A model generated the notes under the pieces. That model was not told where the DNA came from. It saw only the letters and a program-made list of their open reading frames with translations, and searched no databases. From Streptomyces virginiae (GTDB lineage Bacteria > Actinomycetota > Actinomycetes > Streptomycetales > Streptomycetaceae): 64,000 nucleotides of DNA. Shown here piece after piece: positions 59,838-64,000 of the stretch. The stretch spans positions 434,001 to 498,000 of the forward strand of contig NZ_JOAK01000001.1 in NCBI RefSeq assembly GCF_000720455.1. The letters run 5' to 3'. The number at the start of each line of letters is the position of its first letter. Positions within the stretch are counted from its first letter, which is position 1. The translations under genes and the position numbers were made by a program.

Positions 59838-62800
59838 TGACGCGAGCCGAGCAGCCGGCGGTCGTGACCGCCCCGGCGAACCCCACCTACGACGAAGCCC
59901 TAGCCGCGGATTCCCGTGAGCGTGCGGTGCGCGCACTGCTGCGCACCCCCCGGCTGCGCCGGCTGTGGAGCGCCCAGCTGGTGAGCGGCATCGGCGATGC
60001 CCTCGCCCTGCTGGTGCTGGTTCTGCTGGCCCTTCAGGCAGCCGCCTCCGAAGGGGCCTTCGGCGGTGGGTACCGCGGTGCGGCCCTCGCCGTCGCCGCC
60101 GTCTTCGGTGTCCGGATCCTCGCCACCCTGTTCTTCGGCGCCGTCCTGCTCGGCCCGCTGGCCGGACTGCTCGGCGCCGGCGGCAAGCTGGACCGCCGCT
60201 GGACGATGATCGGCGCCGACGGGGTCCGCCTCGCGCTCTTCGTCGTCGCCCCGCTGTGGCTCGACTGGATCCCGGCCCACGCGCTCACCGCGCTGCTGGC
60301 CACCGTCTTCGTGTCCGGCGCCGCCGAACGGCTGTGGACGCTGGCGAAGGAGAGCGCGGCGCCCGCCCTGCTGCCCGAGCCGCCGCCGGAGGGGGCCACC
60401 GTAAGGCCGCTCCCGGACCACATGGACGCCCTGCGCCGGCTGACCCTGCGTACGGCCTTCGCGGCGCTGCCCGTCGCGGCGGCCGCGCTGCTCGCGGCGA
60501 CCCTGGTCGGCAAGGCCCTCGGCCTCGGCGTGGACTGGTTCGCCGCGAACCAGGCCGCCCTCGGCTCGTACGTCGCCGCCGGCCTGTTCGCCGCGTCGGT
60601 CTCCCTGCTGCTGCCGCTGGTGCTGCCCACCGGGGCGACCCCGCGGCCCCGTTCCCCGCTGGAGGGCCTGCGCGCCCCCAAGGCGGGCGACCGGCCCGAC
60701 AAGGGCCGTACCGGCGTCGTCCCCCTGCTGGTCCTGAGCTGCGCCGCGGTCGCCGGAGCGGTGTCCAGCGCCGTCGCCGTGGCCGTCCTGCACGCCTTCG
60801 ACCTGGGCGGGGGCCCGGCCGCCTTCGCACTGTTCGTCCTGGCGCTGGTCGGCGGCACCGCCGCCGGCATCCGCGCCACCCAGGCCGGCAAGGTGCTGCC
60901 CGGCCTGTCCCGGCGCCGGCTGCTGGCCCTCGCCATAGCGGTGACCGGCCTCGCGCTGCTGCTGAGCGGCCTCGTCCCCGACACGGCGACGGTGCTCTTC
61001 CTCTCGCTGCTCGCCGGCACCACCGCGGGCGTCGCCGCCAACACCGGCCACACGCTGCTGGACCAGGAGACCGAGGAGTTCCGCCGGGCCCGGGTCACCG
61101 AGCACCTCCAGGCCGTCGTACGGGTGGCCGTGGCCGTCGGCGCCGTCGCCGCGCCGGTCCTGGCCGCGGTGATCGGCCCGCACCGGCTGACCGGCGCCGA
61201 GATCGTCTTCTCGCACGGCGGAGCCGCCTTCACCCTGATGCTCGTCGGCGCGCTGCTGCTGCCGGTCGCCGTGGTCGTGCTCACCAAGGCCGACGACCGC
61301 AGCGGCGTGCCGCTGCGCCGCGACCTGCGCGACGCGCTGCGCGGCGGGGAGCCCGTACAGGCCCCGGCCACCACCGGTTTCTTCATCGCCCTGGAAGGCG
61401 GCGACGGAGCCGGCAAGTCCACGCAGGTCCAGGCACTGGCCGAGTGGATACGGGGCAAGGGGCACGAGGTCGTCGTGACCCGTGAGCCGGGAGCCACCCC
61501 GGTCGGCAAGCGGCTCCGCTCGATCCTGCTCGACGTGTCCTCGGCCGGACTGTCGAACCGTGCCGAGGCCCTGCTCTACGCGGCCGACCGCGCGGAACAC
61601 GTGGACACGGTGGTGCGCCCGGCCCTGGAGCGCGGCGCGGTCGTCATCTCCGACCGCTACATCGACTCCTCGGTGGCCTACCAGGGCGCCGGCCGCGACC
61701 TCTCCCCGACGGAGATCGCCCGGATCTCCCGCTGGGCCACCGACGGGCTCGTACCGCACCTGACCGTGCTGCTCGACGTGTCGCCGGAGGCGGCGCGCGA
61801 GCGGTTCACGGAGGCGCCGGACCGGCTGGAGTCGGAGCCGGCGGAGTTCCACCAGAGGGTGCGGGCCGGCTTCCTGACCCTCGCCGCGGCCGACCCCGGC
61901 CGCTACCTGGTGGTCGACGCCGGGCAGGACCCGGACTCGGTGACCACCGTCGTACGGCACCGCCTGGACCGGATGCTCCCGCTCTCCGAGGCGGAGGTGG
62001 CCGCGCAGGCGGAGGCCCGGCGCCTCGCCGAGGAGGAGGCGCGGCGCAAGGCTGAGGAAGAGGCGGCGCGCAAGGCCGAGGAGGCGCGGCTGCGCGCCGA
62101 GGAGGAAGCGCGCCTGGCCCGTGAGGCCGAGGAGGCGCGGATCAGGGCCGAGGCCGAGGCCGCCCGCAAGGCGGAGGAGGAGCGGCTTCGCCTGGAGGAG
62201 GAGGCCCGGGCGCGGGCCGAGGCCGAGCGGCTGCGCGTGGAGGCCGAGGCGAAGGCGCGCGCGGCGGAGGCCGAGCGGCTGCGCAGGCAGGCCGAGGAGG
62301 AGGCCCGGCTGCGGGCCGAGGCCGAGGAACGGCGGCTGGAGAAGCAGCGGCGGGCCGAGGAGGCCCTGCTGAAGGCCGAGGAGGCGCGCCGGCTGGTGGA
62401 GGCCTCGGCGGCCGAGGCGGCGGCGAAGGCGGCTGCCGCCGCTGCGGCGGAGGCCCAGGCGGCTGCGGCAGAGGAGGCCCGGGCGGCTCAGGCGGCGCCG
62501 GCGTCCGGTCCGGCGGCGTCCGGTCCTGCGGGGGGTTCCGCCGCGGCGGACGCGCCCCGGATCGACATGACGAAGGAGCCGCACCCGGACGACGCGGTGA
62601 CGATCGAGACCCCGTCGGTCAAGCGGGTCGTGCGGCCGGACGACGTCACCCAGACCGTGCCGGTGCCGAAGGTCGACCCGCAGGCTGCGGCGCCCGACGC
62701 GGCGGAGACGGCGGTGCTGCCGCCGGTGCGTCCGGCCGACGAGACGGCGGTGCTGCCGCCGGTGCGTCCGGCCGACGAGACGGCGGTGCTGCCGCCCGTA

Positions 62801-63127
62801 CGCCCGGACGACCAGCGGGGCTCCGGTTCGGCCGGCGGCTCCGGCAGTGGCGGACGTGCCCATTCCGCCACCCGGCCGACGGCCCGCCGCCCCGAGGAGG
62901 ACCCGGCCGACCGGGTCCCGTCGGGCATCTTCCGGGATGCGAGCAACGACCGGACCCGGGAGCTCCCCGTCGTCGACGACGACGGGCGGCCGCGCCGCCC
63001 CCGCCCGGACTGGGCGGAGGAGACCCCGCTCGACGACCTGCCGACCCTGGCGGACGAACTGCTCGGCCGCCGCCGGGACGACGAGGACGACGACGAGGGC
63101 GAACGCGGAGCGCGCCGCCGCCGCTGA
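59837..63127 (+). CDS. tmk: MFS-like membrane domain fused to thymidylate kinase with coiled-coil tail
   Basis: 1096 aa. Residues ~35-490 are an MFS-like membrane domain with about 10-12 helices. Residues ~512-725 are thymidylate kinase: E-G-G-D-G-A-G-K-S-T (about 519-528), T-R-E-P-G and S-D-R-Y-I-D-S-S. Residues ~728-895 are an Ala/Glu/Arg coiled coil, and the rest is a Pro/Asp-rich tail with three copies of E-T-A-V-L-P-P-V-R-P. The kinase makes dTDP from dTMP, and the membrane part is characteristic of Streptomyces. holB follows 71 bp downstream, a common tmk-holB pairing. Confidence 0.93.
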   Translation: MTRAEQPAVVTAPANPTYDEALAADSRERAVRALLRTPRLRRLWSAQLVSGIGDALALLVLVLLALQAAASEGAFGGGYRGAALAVAAVFGVRILATLFFGAVLLGPLAGLLGAGGKLDRRWTMIGADGVRLALFVVAPLWLDWIPAHALTALLATVFVSGAAERLWTLAKESAAPALLPEPPPEGATVRPLPDHMDALRRLTLRTAFAALPVAAAALLAATLVGKALGLGVDWFAANQAALGSYVAAGLFAASVSLLLPLVLPTGATPRPRSPLEGLRAPKAGDRPDKGRTGVVPLLVLSCAAVAGAVSSAVAVAVLHAFDLGGGPAAFALFVLALVGGTAAGIRATQAGKVLPGLSRRRLLALAIAVTGLALLLSGLVPDTATVLFLSLLAGTTAGVAANTGHTLLDQETEEFRRARVTEHLQAVVRVAVAVGAVAAPVLAAVIGPHRLTGAEIVFSHGGAAFTLMLVGALLLPVAVVVLTKADDRSGVPLRRDLRDALRGGEPVQAPATTGFFIALEGGDGAGKSTQVQALAEWIRGKGHEVVVTREPGATPVGKRLRSILLDVSSAGLSNRAEALLYAADRAEHVDTVVRPALERGAVVISDRYIDSSVAYQGAGRDLSPTEIARISRWATDGLVPHLTVLLDVSPEAARERFTEAPDRLESEPAEFHQRVRAGFLTLAAADPGRYLVVDAGQDPDSVTTVVRHRLDRMLPLSEAEVAAQAEARRLAEEEARRKAEEEAARKAEEARLRAEEEARLAREAEEARIRAEAEAARKAEEERLRLEEEARARAEAERLRVEAEAKARAAEAERLRRQAEEEARLRAEAEERRLEKQRRAEEALLKAEEARRLVEASAAEAAAKAAAAAAAEAQAAAAEEARAAQAAPASGPAASGPAGGSAAADAPRIDMTKEPHPDDAVTIETPSVKRVVRPDDVTQTVPVPKVDPQAAAPDAAETAVLPPVRPADETAVLPPVRPADETAVLPPVRPDDQRGSGSAGGSGSGGRAHSATRPTARRPEEDPADRVPSGIFRDASNDRTRELPVVDDDGRPRRPRPDWAEETPLDDLPTLADELLGRRRDDEDDDEGERGARRRR
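62701..62815 (+). repeat. 36-bp tandem repeat in the tmk tail
   Basis: Three copies of a 36-bp unit encode E-T-A-V-L-P-P-V-R-P-A-D. They lie in the disordered C-terminal tail after the coiled coil; the third copy is slightly diverged at the DNA level. Confidence 0.85.
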
Positions 63128-63198
63128 GGGCGGACGTACGGGATTGTCAGTGGCGCCCGCGACAATGGGTGCACGGAGAGTGAGAGGTGGTGGGCGGG

Positions 63199-64000
63199 AT
63201 GTCCGTGTGGGACGACCTGGTGGGCCAGGAGCGGATCCAGACGCAGCTGGCCGCCGCCGCCCGCGATGCCGATGCGCAGGTCACGGCCGCCACGGACGGG
63301 ACCGCGCCGCCCGCCGCGTCGAAGATGACCCACGCCTGGCTCTTCACGGGACCGCCGGGATCCGGGCGGGTCACCGCAGCCCGGGCCTTCGCGGCGGCCC
63401 TGCAGTGCACCAGCCCGGACCGCGCCCTCGGCGGTGAGCCGGGCTGCGGGTTCTGCGACGGCTGCCACACCACGATGGTCGGCACGCACGCGGACGTCTC
63501 CAGCATCGCCGCGGTCGGCAGCCAGATCCTCGTCGACGACATGCGGGACACCGTCCGCAAGTCCTACACGTCCCCCGCCACGGGCCGCTGGCAGATCATC
63601 CTGGTCGAGGACGCCGAGCGGCTGAACGAGAAGTCCGCCAACGCGGTCCTCAAGGCGGTGGAGGAGCCCGCGCCGCGCACGGTCTGGCTGCTGTGCTCGC
63701 CCTCCCTGGAGGACGTGCTGCCCACCATCCGCTCCCGCTGCCGGCACCTCAGCCTGAGCACCCCCTCGGTCGCGGCCGTCGCCGACACGCTGGTGCGGCG
63801 CGACGGCGTCGAGCCGGCGGTGGCGCTGGCCGCCGCCCGGGCCACGCAGGGGCACGTCGACCGCGCCCGTCGGCTCGCCACGGACGAGGCGGCCCGGGAG
63901 CGCAGGGCGACGGTCCTGAAGCTCCCGCTCCGGGTGGACGACATCGGAGCCTGTCTCAAGGCCGCCCAGGAGCTGGTGGACGCCGCCGGCGAGGACGCCA
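63199..64000 (+). CDS. holB: DNA polymerase III delta' subunit (3' truncated by window)
   Basis: Open from ATG 63199 to the window edge (267 codons seen). The N-terminus W-D-D-L-V-G-Q-E is the clamp-loader signature. The P-loop reads G-P-P-G-S-G-R, with Arg replacing the catalytic Lys, so this subunit is unlikely to hydrolyse ATP, as is usual for delta'. Zinc-ligand cysteines lie in C-G-F-C-D-G-C with an upstream Cys. The sensor region V-E-D-A-E-R-L and S-R-C-R-H follow. It is part of the clamp loader. Confidence 0.93.
   Translation, partial: MSVWDDLVGQERIQTQLAAAARDADAQVTAATDGTAPPAASKMTHAWLFTGPPGSGRVTAARAFAAALQCTSPDRALGGEPGCGFCDGCHTTMVGTHADVSSIAAVGSQILVDDMRDTVRKSYTSPATGRWQIILVEDAERLNEKSANAVLKAVEEPAPRTVWLLCSPSLEDVLPTIRSRCRHLSLSTPSVAAVADTLVRRDGVEPAVALAAARATQGHVDRARRLATDEAARERRATVLKLPLRVDDIGACLKAAQELVDAAGEDA

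Noticed and set aside
1..64000. CRISPR arrays, integrases, transposases, BGC core genes
   Set aside because: No spaced direct repeats, recombinase motifs, or PKS/NRPS/terpene signatures were seen on either strand.

Overview
The window is a stretch of Streptomyces (or a very close actinomycete) core chromosome: GC is very high, GTG/TTG starts and translationally coupled ATGA overlaps are common, and marker genes of the genus are present (wblA, bldG, the Ssd/Tad cluster with an upstream 6C RNA, a crp-nth pair, ask-asd, a topoisomerase I with a lysine-rich tail). From memory the gene order is that of the conserved S. coelicolor SCO3541-SCO3620 block read in reverse. I see no prophage, integrase, CRISPR array or secondary-metabolite cluster.

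Layout. 1-3.8 kb: end of a GntR/FCD regulator, a hypothetical, a solo SLATT membrane protein, then ybaB-recR-DUF5063. 3.9-6.2 kb: ask-asd operon; ask has an internal start for a beta subunit, and the asd product lacks the catalytic cysteine and other active-site residues. 6.4-15.8 kb: an ECF sigma factor with its membrane-protein partner, SURF1, an S9 peptidase, cytosine deaminase, HD protein, small hypotheticals, tRNA-Pro(CGG), metallophosphoesterase and YqeY. 15.9-25.7 kb: a bifunctional penicillin-binding protein, wblA, two ArsA-type ATPases, DUF4177-RidA, a Nudix-MBL-L7/L12-like operon, a nucleotidyltransferase and Crp. 25.9-30.6 kb: nth, CoA-type Nudix, MarP-like protease, alpha/beta hydrolase and a PF07332 membrane protein. 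30.7-39.6 kb: NhaA with a Ca-binding-like tail, AcsA with a DasR-like operator, a SulP-STAS-carbonic anhydrase fusion, a deacetylase-fold lipoprotein and a CooC-like ATPase.

39.7-47.3 kb is a cell-surface and morphogenesis locus: a degenerate Fic protein, an AT-richer presumed small-RNA region, an HAD protein, the 6C RNA, two DnaA-box-like sites, then ssd-tadA-tadB-tadC-flp-tadE-tadE/G. It converges on a DUF1998 helicase across a hairpin and a MITE-like inverted repeat. 50.2-56.2 kb: bldG and its anti-sigma partner, the membrane H+-pyrophosphatase, a lipoprotein and a methyltransferase. 56.8-64 kb: topA, an MFS-thymidylate kinase fusion with a DnaA box at its promoter, and the start of holB, giving a chromosome topology and replication supply segment.

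Candidates most worth following are the active-site-dead Asd in the ask operon, the DnaA boxes in front of ssd/tad and tmk-holB, the dre-like site at acsA, the ncRNA region beside the Fic-like gene, and the multidomain fusions (SulP-CA, MFS-TMK, NhaA with EF-loop). All homology statements are from reading the sequence; no database search was run.
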